64,000 nt of DNA from Haberlea rhodopensis (GCA_907163345.1 CAJQUN010001182.1:31148-95147); one strand, 5' to 3'. Positions 10,771 to 24,975 are shown, counted from the stretch's first letter. Translations and numbers: made by a program. The notes: a model not told the origin generated them from the letters alone.

Positions 10771-11375
10771 ACGTCCAAGCAGAGAATGAAGAAGTGCTGA
10801 GCAACTTTCAAACTAAGAGAAATACTTTAAAGCAAGAAAGCTATACGACTGATATTTCAAACGTTCAGCAAAGAGCAGACAAACCGCAAAACTGAATCTG
10901 TGACAGATTATTTTCAATTGAAGTCTACTGCTTAGAAACTCTCAAAGCTAGAAAGTTTTATTCTGTAGAGAGTGTTGTAGAATCACTTGTATCCAAAAGA
11001 TAAGAAGAGTGTGATTGCTAGGAGTTTAGGCCAAGTGTGTTAGTGCCTAAGGAGGTTGTATATTGTAAAGTGTAAACCAAGTCTTCTAGTGAATCCTTCC
11101 TGCAAAGGAAGAAGGGGAGACGTAGAAGCGTTGTGCTTCGAACTTCCAGAAACAACTCTCGTATTATTCGTTTATTGCTTTATTACTTCAGTTTTATTCC
11201 TCACAAGTTTTGTAGACGTCTTCCGCACTATAATAAGTGTCTACTGACTTGCCTGTTATTGAGAAGCAACTGTACCACTTAACAGTTTACAGTTAACCAG
11301 AAAAGAAATCGAAATTATATCTAGTGTTTATTCAACCCCCCCCCCCCCCTTCTAAACACTACCCCGATCCCAACA

Positions 11376-14300
11376 AGTCAGCCCGGGCTAACATCCGAGA
11401 GGCCGTATAATTTTTTTTCTTCTAGGAAAACCCTAAAACCGAGTGAAAAATTCTTACGGCATTTTGAAAACTCAAAATTGGAATCTGCCAAAGCCAATAT
11501 GTTGCATTTACACCATTATGACATTTGACTTTCATAAATCAGCCCGGGCTGGCATCAGAGTGGCCTTATAATTTTTTTTCTTCTAGGAAAACCTTAAAAT
11601 CGAGTGAAAAATTCTTTGGCATTTTGAAAACTCAAAATTGGAATCTGCCAAAGCAACTATGTTATATTTACACCATTATGACATTTGATTTACATAAATA
11701 AGTCCGGGCTGACATCAGAGTGACCGTATAATTTTTTTTCTTCTAGGAAAACCCTAAAACTAGGTGAAAAATTCTTACGGCATTTTGAAAACTCAAAATT
11801 GGAATCTGCCAAAGCCAAAATGTTTCATTTACACAATTTTGACATTTGACTTTCATAAATAGCCCGGGCTGACATCAAGAGGCCGTATAATTTTTTTTCT
11901 TCTAGGAAAACCCTAAAACCGAGTGAAAAATTCTTACGCCTTTTTGAAAACTCTAAATTGGAATCTGCCAAAGCCAATATGTTACATTTACACCGTTATG
12001 ACATTTGACTTTCATAAATCAGCCCGGGCTGACATCAGAGAGGCCGTATAATTTTTTTTCTTCTAGGAAAACCCTAAAATCGAGTGAAAAATTCTTACGC
12101 CTTTTTGAAAACTCTAAATTGGAATCTGCCAAAGCCAATATGTTACATTTACACCATTATGACATTTGACTTTCATAAATCAGCCCGGGCTGACATCAGA
12201 GAGGCCGTATAATTTTTTTTCTTCTAGGAAAACCCTAAAACCGAGTGAAAATTCTTACGGCATTTTTGAAAACTCAAATTGGAATCTGCCAAAGCCAATA
12301 TGTTACATTTACACCATTATGACATTTGACTTTCATAAATCAGCCCGGGCTGACATCAGAGAGGCCGTATAATTTTTTTCTTCTAGGAAAACCCTAAAAC
12401 CGAGTGAAAAATTCTTACGGCATTTTGAAAACTCAAAATTGGAATCTGCCAAAGCCAATATGTTACATTTACACCGTTATGACATTTGACTTTCATAAAT
12501 CAGCCCGGGCTGACATCAGAGAGGCCGTATAATTTTTTTTCTTCTAGGAAAACCCTAAAACCGAGTGAAAAATTCTTACGGCATTTTGAAAACTCAAAAT
12601 TGGAATCTGCCAAAGCCAATATGTTACATTTACACCGTTATGACATTTGACTTTCATAAATCAGCCCGGGCTGACATCAGAGAGGCCGTATAATTTTTTT
12701 TCTTCTAGGAAAACCCTAAAACCGAGTGAAAAATTCTTACGGCATTTTGAAAACTCAAAATTGGAATCTGCCAAAGCCAATATGTTACATTTACACCATT
12801 ATGACATTTGACTTTCATAAATCAGCCCGGGCTGACATCAGAGAGGCCGTATAATTTTTTTTCTTCTAGGAAAACCCTAAAACCGAGTGAAAAATTCTTA
12901 CGGCATTTTGAAAACTCTAAATTGGAATCTGCCAAAGCCAATATGTTACATTTACACCGTTATGACATTTGACTTTCATAAATCAGCCCGGGCTGACATC
13001 AGAGAGGCCGTATAATTTTTTTTCTTCTAGGAAAACCCTAAAACCGAGTGAAAAATTCTTACGGCATTTTGAAAACTCAAAATTGGAATCTGCCAAAGCC
13101 AATATGTTACATTTACACCATTATGACATTTGACTTTCATAAATCAGCCCGGGCTGACATCAGAGTGGCCGTATAATTTTTTTTCTTCTAGGAAAACCCT
13201 AAAACCGAGTGAAAAATTCTTACGGCATTTTGAAAACTCAAAATTGGAATCTGCCAAAGCCAATATGTTACATTTACACCATTATGACATTTGACTTTCA
13301 TAAATCAGCCCGGGCTGACATCAGAGTGGCCGTATAATTTTTTTTCTTCTAGGAAAACCCTAAAACTAGGTGAAAATTCTTACGGCATTTTGAAAACTCA
13401 AAATTGGAATCTGCCAAAGCCAATATGTTACATTTACACCGTTATGACATTTGACTTTCATAAATCAGCCCGGGCTGACATCAGAGAGGCCGTATAATTT
13501 TTTTTCTTCTAGGAAAACCCTAAAACCGAGTGAAAAATTCTTACGGCCTTTTTGAAAACTCAAAATTGGAATCTGCCAAAGCCAATATGTTACATTTACA
13601 CCGTTATGACATTTGACTTTCATAAATCAGCCCGGGCTGACATCAGAGAGGCCGTATAATTTTTTTTCTTCTAGGAAAACCCTAAAACCGAGTGAAAAAT
13701 TCTTACGGCATTTTTGAAAACTCAAAATTGGAATCTGCCAAAGCCAATATGTTACATTTACACCGTTATGACATTTGACTTTCATAAATCAGCCCGGGCT
13801 GACATCAGAGAGGCCGTATAATTTTTTTTCTTCTAGGAAAACCCTAAAACCGAGTGAAAAATTCTTACGGCATTTTGAAAACTCAAAATTGGAATCTGCC
13901 AAAGCCAATATGTTACATTTACACCGTTATGACATTTGACTTTCATAAATCAGCCCGGGCTGACATCAGAGAGGCCGTATAATTTTTTTTCTTCTAGGAA
14001 AACCCTAAAACCGAGTGAAAAATTCTTACGGCATTTTGAAAACTCAAAATTGGAATCTGCCAAAGCCAATATGTTACATTTACACCGTTATGACATTTGA
14101 CTTTCATAAATCAGCCCGGGCTGACATCAGAGAGGCCGTATAATTTTTTTTCTTCTAGGAAAACCCTAAAACCGAGTGAAAAATTCTTACGGCCTTTTGA
14201 AAACTCAAAATTGGAATCTGCCAAAGCCAATATGTTACATTTACACCGTTATGACATTTGACTTTCATAAATCAGCCCGGGCTGACATCAGAGAGGCCGT

Positions 14301-17300
14301 ATAATTTTTTTTCTTCTAGGAAAACCCTAAAACCGAGTGAAAAATTCTTACGGCATTTTGAAAACTCAAAATTGGAATCTGCCAAAGCCAATATGTTACA
14401 TTTACACCAGTTATGACATTTGACTTTCATAAATCAGCCCGGGCTGACATCAGAGAGGCCGTATAATTTTTTTTCTTCTAGGAAAACCCTAAAACCGAGT
14501 GAAAAATTCTTACGGCATTTTGAAAACTCAAAATTGGAATCTGCCAAAGCCAATATGTTACATTTACACCGTTATGACATTTGACTTTCATAAATCAGCC
14601 CGGGCTGACATCAGAGAGGCCGTATAATTTTTTTCTTCTAGGAAAACCCTAAAACCGAGGTGAAAAATTCTTACGGCATTTTTGAAAACTCAAATTGGAA
14701 TCTGCCAAAGCCAATATGTTACATTTACACCGTTATGACATTTGACTTTCATAAATCAGCCCGGGCTGACATCAGAGAGGCCGTATAATTTTTTTTCTTC
14801 TAGGAAAACCCTAAAACCGGGTGAAAAATTCTTACGGCATTTTGAAAACTCAAAATTGGAATCTGCCAAGCCAATATGTTACATTTACACCGTTATGACA
14901 TTTGACTTTCATAAATCAGCCCGGGCTGACATCAGAGAGGCCGTATAATTTTTTTTCTTCTAGGAAAACCCTAAAACCGAGGTGAAAAATTCTTACGGCA
15001 TTTTGAAAACTCAAAATTGGAATCTGCCAAAGCCAATATGTTACATTTACACCGTTATGACATTTGACTTTCATAAATCAGCCCGGGCTGACATCAGAGA
15101 GGCCGTATAATTTTTTTTCTTCTAGGAAAACCCTAAAACCGGGTGAAAAATTCTTACGGCATTTTGAAAACTCAAAATTGGAATCTGCCAAAGCCAATAT
15201 GTTACATTTACACCGTTATGACATTTGACTTTCATAAATCAGCCCGGGCTGACATCAGAGAGGCCGTATAATTTTTTTTCTTCTAGGAAAACCCTAAAAC
15301 CGAGGTGAAAAATTCTTACGGCATTTTGAAAACTCAAAATTGGAATCTGCCAAAGCCAATATGTTACATTTACACCGTTATGACATTTGACTTTCATAAA
15401 TCAGCCCGGGCTGACATCAGAGAGGCCGTATAATTTTTTTTCTTCTAGGAAACCCTAAAACCGAGTGAAAAATTCTTACGGCATTTTGAAAACTCAAAAT
15501 TGGAATCTGCCAAAGCCAATATGTTACATTTACACCGTTATGACATTTGACTTTCATAAATCAGCCCGGGCTGACATCAGAGAGGCCGTATAATTTTTTT
15601 TCTTCTAGGAAAACCCTAAAACCGAGGTGAAAAATTCTTACGGCATTTTGAAAACTCAAAATTGGAATCTGCCAAAGCCAATATGTTACATTTACACCGT
15701 TATGACATTTGACTTTCATAAATCAGCCCGGGCTGACATCAGAGAGGCCGTATAATTTTTTTTCTTCTAGGAAAACCCTAAAACCGAGTGAAAAATTCTT
15801 ACGGCATTTTGAAAACTCAAATTGGAATCTGCCAAAGCCAATATGTTACATTTACACCGTTATGACATTTGACTTTCATAAATCAGCCCGGGCTGACATC
15901 AGAGAGGCCGTATAATTTTTTTTCTTCTAGGAAAACCCTAAAACGGAGTGAAAAATTCTTACGGCATTTTGAAAACTCAAAATTGGAATCTGCCAAAGCC
16001 AATATGTTACATTTACACCGTTATGACATTTGACTTTCATAAATCAGCCCGGGCTGACATCAGAGAGGCCGTATAATTTTTTTTCTTCTAGGAAAACCCT
16101 AAAACCGAGTGAAAAATTCTTACGGCATTTTGAAAACTCAAAATTGGAATCTGCCAAAGCCAATATGTTACATTTACACCGTTATGACATTTGACTTTCA
16201 TAAATCAGCCCGGGCTGACATCAGAGAGGCCGTATAATTTTTTTTCTTCTAGGAAAACCCTAAAACCGAGTGAAAAATTCTTACGGCATTTTGAAAACTC
16301 AAAATTGGAATCTGCCAAAGCCAATATGTTACATTTACACCGTTATGACATTTGACTTTCATAAATCAGCCCGGGCTGACATCAGAGAGGCCGTATAATT
16401 TTTTTTCTTCTAGGAAAACCCTAAAACCGAGTGAAAAATTCTTACGGCATTTTTGAAAACTCAAAATTGGAATCTGCCAAAGCCAATATGTTACATTTAC
16501 ACCGTTATGACATTTGACTTTCATAAATCAGCCCGGGCTGACATCAGAGAGGCCGTATAATTTTTTTTCTTCTAGGAAAACCCTAAAACCGAGGTGAAAA
16601 ATTCTTACGGCATTTTGAAAACTCAAAATTGGAATCTGCCAAAGCCAATATGTTACATTTACACCGTTATGACATTTGACTTTCATAAATCAGCCCGGGC
16701 TGACATCAGAGAGGCCGTATAATTTTTTTTCTTCTAGGAAAACCCTAAAACCGAGTGAAAAATTCTTACGGCATTTTTGAAAACTCAAAATTGGAATCTG
16801 CCAAAGCCAATATGTTACATTTACACCGTTATGACATTTGACTTTCATAAATCAGCCCGGGCTGACATCAGAGAGGCCGTATAATTTTTTTTCTTCTAGG
16901 AAAACCCTAAAACCGAGGTGAAAAATTCTTACGGCATTTTGAAAACTCAAAATTGGAATCTGCCAAAGCCAATATGTTACATTTACACCGTTATGACATT
17001 TGACTTTCATAAATCAGCCCGGGCTGACATCAGAGAGGCCGTATAATTTTTTTTCTTCTAGGAAAACCCTAAAACCGAGGTGAAAAATTCTTACGGCATT
17101 TTGAAAACTCAAATTGGAATCTGCCAAAGCCAATATGTTACATTTACACCGTTATGACATTTGACTTTCATAAATCAGCCCGGGCTGACATCAGAGAGGC
17201 CGTATAATTTTTTTTCTTCTAGGAAAACCCTAAAACCGAGTGAAAAATTCTTACGGCATTTTGAAAACTCAAAATTGGAATCTGCCAAAGCCAATATGTT

Positions 17301-20300
17301 ACATTTACACCGTTATGACATTTGACTTTCATAAATCAGCCCGGGCTGACATCAGAGAGGCCGTATAATTTTTTTTCTTCTAGGAAAACCCTAAAACCGA
17401 GTGAAAAATTCTTACGGCATTTTTGAAAACTCAAAATTGGAATCTGCCAAAGCCAATATGTTACATTTACACCGTTATGACATTTGACTTTCATAAATCA
17501 GCCCGGGCTGACATCAGAGAGGCCGTATAATTTTTTTTCTTCTAGGAAAACCCTAAAACCGGGTGAAAAATTCTTACGGCATTTTGAAAACTCAAAATTG
17601 GAATCTGCCAAAGCCAATATGTTACATTTACACCGTTATGACATTTGACTTTCATAAATCAGCCCGGGCTGACATCAGAGAGGCCGTATAATTTTTTTTC
17701 TTCTAGGAAAACCCTAAAACCGAGTGAAAAATTCTTACGGCATTTTGAAAACTCAAATTGGAATCTGCCAAAGCCAATATGTTACATTTACACCGTTATG
17801 ACATTTGACTTTCATAAATCAGCCCGGGCTGACATCAGAGAGGCCGTATAATTTTTTTTCTTCTAGGAAAACCCTAAAACCGAGTGAAAAATTCTTACGG
17901 CATTTTGAAAACTCAAAATTGGAATCTGCCAAAGCCAATATGTTACATTTACACCGTTATGACATTTGACTTTCATAAATCAGCCCGGGCTGACATCAGA
18001 GAGGCCGTATAATTTTTTTTCTTCTAGGAAAACCCTAAAACCGAGTGAAAAATTCTTACGGCATTTTGAAAACTCAAAATTGGAATCTGCCAAAGCCAAT
18101 ATGTTACATTTACACCGTTATGACATTTGACTTTCATAAATCAGCCCGGGCTGACATCAGAGAGGCCGTATAATTTTTTTTCTTCTAGGAAAACCCTAAA
18201 ACCGAGTGAAAAATTCTTACGGCATTTTGAAAACTCAAAATTGGAATCTGCCAAAGCCAATATGTTACATTTACACCGTTATGACATTTGACTTTCATAA
18301 ATCAGCCCGGGCTGACATCAGAGAGGCCGTATAATTTTTTTTCTTCTAGGAAAACCCTAAAACCGAGGTGAAAAATTCTTACGGCATTTTGAAAACTCAA
18401 AATTGGAATCTGCCAAAGCCAATATGTTACATTTACACCGTTATGACATTTGACTTTCATAAATCAGCCCGGGCTGACATCAGAGAGGCCGTATAATTTT
18501 TTTTCTTCTAGGAAAACCCTAAAACCGAGTGAAAAATTCTTACGGCCTTTTGAAAACTCAAAATTGGAATCTGCCAAAGCCAATATGTTACATTTACACC
18601 GTTATGACATTTGACTTTCATAAATCAGCCCGGGCTGACATCAGAGAGGCCGTATAATTTTTTTTCTTCTAGGAAAACCCTAAAACCGAGGTGAAAAATT
18701 CTTACGGCATTTTGAAAACTCAAAATTGGAATCTGCCAAAGCCAATATGTTACATTTACACCGTTATGACATTTGACTTTCATAAATCAGCCCGGGCTGA
18801 CATCAGAGAGGCCGTATAATTTTTTTTCTTCTAGGAAAACCCTAAAACCGAGTGAAAAATTCTTACGGCATTTTGAAAACTCAAAATTGGAATCTGCCAA
18901 AGCCAATATGTTACATTTACACCGTTATGACATTTGACTTTCATAAATCAGCCCGGGCTGACATCAGAGAGGCCGTATAATTTTTTTTCTTCTAGGAAAA
19001 CCCTAAAACCGAGTGAAAAATTCTTACGGCATTTTGAAAACTCAAAATTGGAATCTGCCAAAGCCAATATGTTACATTTACACCGTTATGACATTTGACT
19101 TTCATAAATCAGCCCGGGCTGACATCAGAGAGGCCGTATAATTTTTTTTCTTCTAGGAAAACCCTAAAACCGAGGTGAAAAATTCTTACGCCTTTTGAAA
19201 ACTCAAATTGGAATCTGCCAAAGCCAATATGTTACATTTACACCGTTATGACATTTGACTTTCATAAATCAGCCCGGGCTGACATCAGAGAGGCCGTATA
19301 ATTTTTTTTCTTCTAGGAAAACCCTAAAACCGGGTGAAAAATTCTTACGGCATTTTGAAAACTCAAAATTGGAATCTGCCAAAGCCAATATGTTACATTT
19401 ACACCGTTATGACATTTGACTTTCATAAATCAGCCCGGGCTGACATCAGAGAGGCCGTATAATTTTTTTTCTTCTAGGAAAACCCTAAAACCGGGTGAAA
19501 AATTCTTACGGCATTTTGAAAACTCAAAATTGGAATCTGCCAAAGCCAATATGTTACATTTACACCGTTATGACATTTGACTTTCATAAATCAGCCCGGG
19601 CTGACATCAGAGAGGCCGTATAATTTTTTTTCTTCTAGGAAAACCCTAAAACCGAGTGAAAAATTCTTACGGCATTTTTGAAAACTCAAATTGGAATCTG
19701 CCAAAGCCAATATGTTACATTTACACCGTTATGACATTTGACTTTCATAAATCAGCCCGGGCTGACATCAGAGAGGCCGTATAATTTTTTTTCTTCTAGG
19801 AAAACCCTAAAACCGGGTGAAAAATTCTTACGCCTTTTTGAAAACTCAAAATTGGAATCTGCCAAAGCCAATATGTTACATTTACACCGTTATGACATTT
19901 GACTTTCATAAATCAGCCCGGGCTGACATCAGAGAGGCCGTATAATTTTTTTTCTTCTAGGAAAACCCTAAAACCGAGTGAAAAATTCTTACGGCATTTT
20001 GAAAACTCAAAATTGGAATCTGCCAAAGCCAATATGTTACATTTACACCGTTATGACATTTGACTTTCATAAATCAGCCCGGGCTGACATCAGAGAGGCC
20101 GTATAATTTTTTTTCTTCTAGGAAAACCCTAAAACCGGTGAAAAATTCTTACGGCCTTTTTGAAAACTCAAAATTGGAATCTGCCAAAGCCAATATGTTA
20201 CATTTACACCGTTATGACATTTGACTTTCATAAATCAGCCCGGGCTGACATCAGAGAGGCCGTATAATTTTTTTTTCTTCTAGGAAAACCCTAAAACCGA

Positions 20301-23300
20301 GTGAAAAATTCTTACGGCATTTTTGAAAACTCAAATTGGAATCTGCCAAAGCCAATATGTTACATTTACACCGTTATGACATTTGACTTTCATAAATCAG
20401 CCCGGGCTGACATCAGAGAGGCCGTATAATTTTTTTTCTTCTAGGAAAACCCTAAAACCGGGTGAAAAATTCTTACGGCATTTTGAAAACTCAAAATTGG
20501 AATCTGCCAAAGCCAATATGTTACATTTACACCGTTATGACATTTGACTTTCATAAATCAGCCCGGGCTGACATCAGAGAGGCCGTATAATTTTTTTTCT
20601 TCTAGGAAAACCCTAAAACCGAGTGAAAAATTCTTACGGCATTTTGAAAACTCAAAATTGGAATCTGCCAAAGCCAATATGTTACATTTACACCGTTATG
20701 ACATTTGACTTTCATAAATCAGCCCGGGCTGACATCAGAGAGGCCGTATAATTTTTTTTCTTCTAGGAAAACCCTAAAACCGAGTGAAAAATTCTTACGC
20801 CTTTTGAAAACTCAAAATTGGAATCTGCCAAAGCCAATATGTTACATTTACACCGTTATGACATTTGACTTTCATAAATCAGCCCGGGCTGACATCAGAG
20901 AGGCCGTATAATTTTTTTTCTTCTAGGAAACCCTAAAACCGAGTTGAAAAATTCTTACGGCATTTTGAAAACTCAAAATTGGAATCTGCCAAAGCCAATA
21001 TGTTACATTTACACCGTTATGACATTTGACTTTCATAAATCAGCCCGGGCTGACATCAGAGAGGCCGTATAATTTTTTTTCTTCTAGGAAAACCCTAAAA
21101 CCGAGGTGAAAAATTCTTACGGCCTTTTGAAAACTCAAAATTGGAATCTGCCAAAGCCAATATGTTACATTTACACCGTTATGACATTTGACTTTCATAA
21201 ATCAGCCCGGGCTGACATCAGAGAGGCCGTATAATTTTTTTTCTTCTAGGAAAACCCTAAAACCGAGTGAAAAATTCTTACGGCATTTTGAAAACTCAAA
21301 ATTGGAATCTGCCAAAGCCAATATGTTACATTTACACCGTTATGACATTTGACTTTCATAAATCAGCCCGGGCTGACATCAGAGAGGCCGTATAATTTTT
21401 TTTCTTCTAGGAAAACCCTAAAACCGAGGTGAAAAATTCTTACGGCATTTTGAAAACTCAAAATTGGAATCTGCCAAAGCCAATATGTTACATTTACACC
21501 GTTATGACATTTGACTTTCATAAATCAGCCCGGGCTGACATCAGAGAGGCCGTATAATTTTTTTTCTTCTAGGAAAACCCTAAAACCGAGGTGAAAAATT
21601 CTTACGGCATTTTTGAAAACTCAAATTGGAATCTGCCAAAGCCAATATGTTACATTTACACCGTTATGACATTTGACTTTCATAAATCAGCCCGGGCTGA
21701 CATCAGAGAGGCCGTATAATTTTTTTTCTTCTAGGAAAACCCTAAAACCGAGTGAAAAATTCTTACGGCATTTTTGAAAACTCAAAATTGGAATCTGCCA
21801 AAGCCAATATGTTACATTTACACCGTTATGACATTTGACTTTCATAAATCAGCCCGGGCTGACATCAGAGAGGCCGTATAATTTTTTTTCTTCTAGGAAA
21901 ACCCTAAAACCGAGTGAAAAATTCTTACGGCATTTTTGAAAACTCAAAATTGGAATCTGCCAAAGCCAATATGTTACATTTACACCGTTATGACATTTGA
22001 CTTTCATAAATCAGCCCGGGCTGACATCAGAGAGGCCGTATAATTTTTTTTCTTCTAGGAAAACCCTAAAACCGAGTGAAAAATTCTTACGCATTTTTGA
22101 AAACTCAAAATTGGAATCTGCCAAGCCAATATGTTACATTTACACCGTTATGACATTTGACTTTCATAAATCAGCCCGGGCTGACATCAGAGAGGCCGTA
22201 TAATTTTTTTTCTTCTAGGAAAACCCTAAAACCGAGTGAAAAATTCTTACGGCCTTTTGAAAACTCAAAATTGGAATCTGCCAAGCCAATATGTTACATT
22301 TACACCGTTATGACATTTGACTTTCATAAATCAGCCCGGGCTGACATCAGAGAGGCCGTATAATTTTTTTTCTTCTAGGAAAACCCTAAAACCGGGTGAA
22401 AAATTCTTACGGCATTTTGAAAACTCAAAATTGGAATCTGCCAAAGCCAATATGTTACATTTACACCGTTATGACATTTGACTTTCATAAATCAGCCCGG
22501 GCTGACATCAGAGAGGCCGTATAATTTTTTTTCTTCTAGGAAAACCCTAAAACCGAGTGAAAAATTCTTACGGCATTTTGAAAACTCAAAATTGGAATCT
22601 GCCAAAGCCAATATGTTACATTTACACCGTTATGACATTTGACTTTCATAAATCAGCCCGGGCTGACATCAGAGAGGCCGTATAATTTTTTTTCTTCTAG
22701 GAAAACCCTAAAACCGAGTGAAAAATTCTTACGGCATTTTTGAAAACTCAAAATTGGAATCTGCCAAAGCCAATATGTTACATTTACACCGTTATGACAT
22801 TTGACTTTCATAAATCAGCCCGGGCTGACATCAGAGAGGCCGTATAATTTTTTTTCTTCTAGGAAAACCCTAAAACCGAGTGAAAAATTCTTACGCCTTT
22901 TTGAAAACTCAAAATTGGAATCTGCCAAAGCCAATATGTTACATTTACACCGTTATGACATTTGACTTTCATAAATCAGCCCGGGCTGACATCAGAGAGG
23001 CCGTATAATTTTTTTTCTTCTAGGAAAACCCTAAAACCGGTGAAAAATTCTTACGGCATTTTGAAAACTCAAAATTGGAATCTGCCAAAGCCAATATGTT
23101 ACATTTACACCGTTATGACATTTGACTTTCATAAATCAGCCCGGGCTGACATCAGAGAGGCCGTATAATTTTTTTTCTTCTAGGAAAACCCTAAAACCGA
23201 GTGAAAAATTCTTACGCCTTTTTGAAAACTCAAATTGGAATCTGCCAAGCCAATATGTTACATTTACACCATTATGACATTTGACTTTCATAAATCAGCC

Positions 23301-23439
23301 CGGGCTGAACATCACAGAGGCCGTTATAATTTTTTTTCTTTTAGGAAAACCCTAAAACGAGTGCAAAAATTCTTACGGCATTTTGAAAACTCAAAATGGA
23401 ATCTGCCAAAGCAATATGTTACATTTACATCATTATAAC
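11376..23439 (+). repeat. 161-bp satellite array, block 2 (plus orientation)
   Basis: About 75 head-to-tail monomers in the same orientation as block 1. The first three or four copies (11376-12000) are clearly diverged (ATAAGTCC, AAAACTAGG, AAAATCGAG variants) and carry CACCATTATG. From about 12.4 to 13.4 kb the CACCATTATG and CACCGTTATG forms are mixed, and after 13.4 kb nearly all copies are CACCGTTATG (subfamily B). Common polymorphisms are CCGAGTG/CCGAGGTG/CCGGGTG, CGGCATTTT/CGGCCTTTT/CGCCTTTTT and CTCAAAATTGG/CTCAAATTGG. The last copy (23280-23439) is degenerate, and the array stops at ...CATTATAAC before the LTR of the next element. Apparent 68-residue ORFs appear only where indels bring two monomers into frame. 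Confidence 0.97.
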
Positions 23440-24408
23440 TGGGTGCGCTCTTATCGTCGCCAAATTAACCCACTCAATCCTCAAGATTGATAACAATAAT
23501 GTAGTAGCGTGAGTAGGGATCGATCCCACGAGGAGGTGTGAATTCTTGTGTTAATGAAAATCAAAATCAAAACAATAAAATATGGGGTTGTGAATGAATT
23601 ATACTAATTAAAACTAAAACTAAAGATTAAACTAATGAAAGCGATTCTTGGTATCGGTCGACTCTTCCTTGGAATTATCATCTATTTCATCGATTCACAA
23701 AAGACTCAATTTTTCATATGAATATTCATCGTTGGACGTTTAATCCAATAATCAAAGTCCTATCTCACCTTACGTTTAGTTAAGTAGCCCAAGCGTTCTA
23801 GTTTAACCCTTATCAAACAATCAATCAAAATACAAGCGATTAAGATTTAAATCGATGATAGCATATGAACTAGTGAGATCGATGAAGCTAAACAACATAA
23901 TCCAAGCGTCTATGTTTAATCTAGTCAAGTGTTCTTCCTAAGAATTTAACAAACTCACAAGCGGAAATTCATCAATCTTAGTTGCTTCGTAAATTAGAGG
24001 GATCAAACGATTCCGTATTTGATATCTAATTTAGCGTTAGATTTCATGCAAGTTATTAGGTTGTCAATCCAATAAACAAACACAACAATCATATCAATAA
24101 AATCAGAAAAACTCTTGATACTCAATAAAATTGAAAATTAAAGCGTAAGAATCTCCCCAAGATAAATAAATTCCAAGGATTTGTCTTCCTCAACCAAGAA
24201 TTAAAAACTAGCTAGACATAATCTAAGAAAAACAATAAATAAAAGCAAGGGAAAGAAAACTAATCCGATCTCCGCTCGTCGAGGTGTCAATCCCGCCTTC
24301 GCTTCGATCTTCGTAGCGTTCTTCAACAAAATTGAGAGAAAAATTATAAAACTATCCTAAACTACTCTACCCTAACTATCTAGATGGTTAAAAGGTCTGA
24401 ATTTCGAG

Positions 24409-24415
24409 TATATAT
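24409..24415 (-). promoter_or_regulatory. Candidate LTR TATA box
   Basis: ATATATA in the context CATATATAC on the - strand, about 540 bp into the LTR and about 80 bp downstream of the palindrome cluster. The position fits a U3 promoter. The motif is weak in an AT-rich background. Confidence 0.35.
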
Positions 24416-24496
24416 GTATTGGGTGGCTGATGGAGTAGGTTAGAATCCATGTGGGAAGGAAAGAAATCAAGTTTTTTAATTTTCCAAAAGTCTTCA

Positions 24497-24583
24497 GGCG
24501 TAATTACGCGTATAATGGCGTAGCTACGCCTAGACATGCCGTAGCGTTGGCGTAATTACGCCTGTGAATGGCGTAATTACGCC
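24497..24583. promoter_or_regulatory. Cluster of four GGCGTAATTACGCC-type palindromes
   Basis: GGCGTAATTACGCC is perfect at 24549-24562 and 24570-24583. A near-perfect copy lies at 24497-24510 (last base G), and GGCGTAGCTACGCC at 24517-24530. A half copy with GCCGTAGCG lies between them. They are in U3, just upstream of the candidate TATA box, and could be binding sites for a dimeric factor or hairpin-forming DNA. The truncated 5' LTR lacks them. Confidence 0.85.
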
Positions 24584-24954
24584 TGTCCATCTTTTGCTGG
24601 CGAGTTTTGTATTTTGGCCATAACTTTCACATACGAACTCCGAATTCGACGAGTCAGCTGTCCACGCGAAGATAACTCAAAGTTCTACAACTTTTATATG
24701 GACCACATTCCCAAAACTTGGCTGGAATACATAGAAATTTGAGGAGAAAGGAGCAACATATGTCTTGGATTCCGGTTTTTTTCCTCTTTTCTTCAACTTT
24801 ATTGCTTCTTTCATCATTTTAGCTTGATTTCTTCACCTTTCCCTACATTTACACAAATATACGATTAGGTAGCATATGTATCAATTTATCCATCAAAATA
24901 TACCAAATCGTAGACAATTAAGTGCAATAGATGTGTCTATTTCTAGTCACATCA

Positions 24955-24975
24955 AACACCCCCCATACTTACTCT
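24955..24975 (-). promoter_or_regulatory. Polypurine tract at the 3' LTR
   Basis: On the - strand AAGTATGGGGGGTGTT runs directly into the LTR start TGATGTGAC. This is the usual place and composition of the plus-strand primer in Athila-type elements. Confidence 0.8.

Larger units (their letters stand above)
3701..11375 (+). mobile_element. 5'-truncated Sirevirus-like Copia LTR retrotransposon
   Basis: Class I Copia element with the Copia order integrase, reverse transcriptase, RNase H (3701-5934), followed by an extra ORF region (6465-9183), several polypurine tracts and one full LTR (10011-11375). The extra 3' ORF, repeated polypurine tracts and TGTTGGGA...TCCCAACA LTR suit the Sirevirus (SIRE/Maximus) lineage. 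The 5' LTR, PBS, gag, protease and most of integrase are missing. The left edge lies in the integrase gene directly against a diverged satellite monomer, so this is a truncation and not an intact insertion with a target-site duplication. Numerous frameshifts in every coding part show that it is dead. It sits inside plus-oriented satellite with the same orientation on both sides. Confidence 0.9.
10011..11375 (+). mobile_element. 3' LTR of the Copia element (1365 bp)
   Basis: Begins TGTTGGGAAAACG and ends GATCCCAACA, giving the inverted terminal TGTTGGGA/TCCCAACA of Copia LTRs. The first part holds about 18 copies of the short motif ATCAAC[C/T]GGAT (10070-10500). A TATA box TATAAAT lies at 10764-10770, where an LTR promoter is expected. 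A run of about 14 C (11337-11349) is followed by a TCTAAACACTACCCCGAT-type end, which is familiar from Sirevirus LTRs. Plus satellite resumes at once (AGTCAGCCCGGGCT). No partner 5' LTR is in the window, so the insertion cannot be dated by LTR comparison. Confidence 0.9.
23440..24954 (-). mobile_element. 3' LTR of the Athila-like element (1515 bp)
   Basis: In element orientation the LTR starts TGATGTGACTAG at 24954, directly after a purine tract, and ends at 23440 with CA. It is homologous to 27429-28290 over its inner 862 bp. The differences are a 1-bp indel near 24090 and several changes in the last 35 bp. The U3 part holds four GGCGTANNTACGCC-type palindromes (24497-24583) followed by a TATA-like ATATATA (24415-24409). 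Confidence 0.9.

Noticed and set aside
3701..11375. Target-site duplication around the Copia element
   Set aside because: The left end is a truncation in integrase, so no duplication can be expected, and none is seen.
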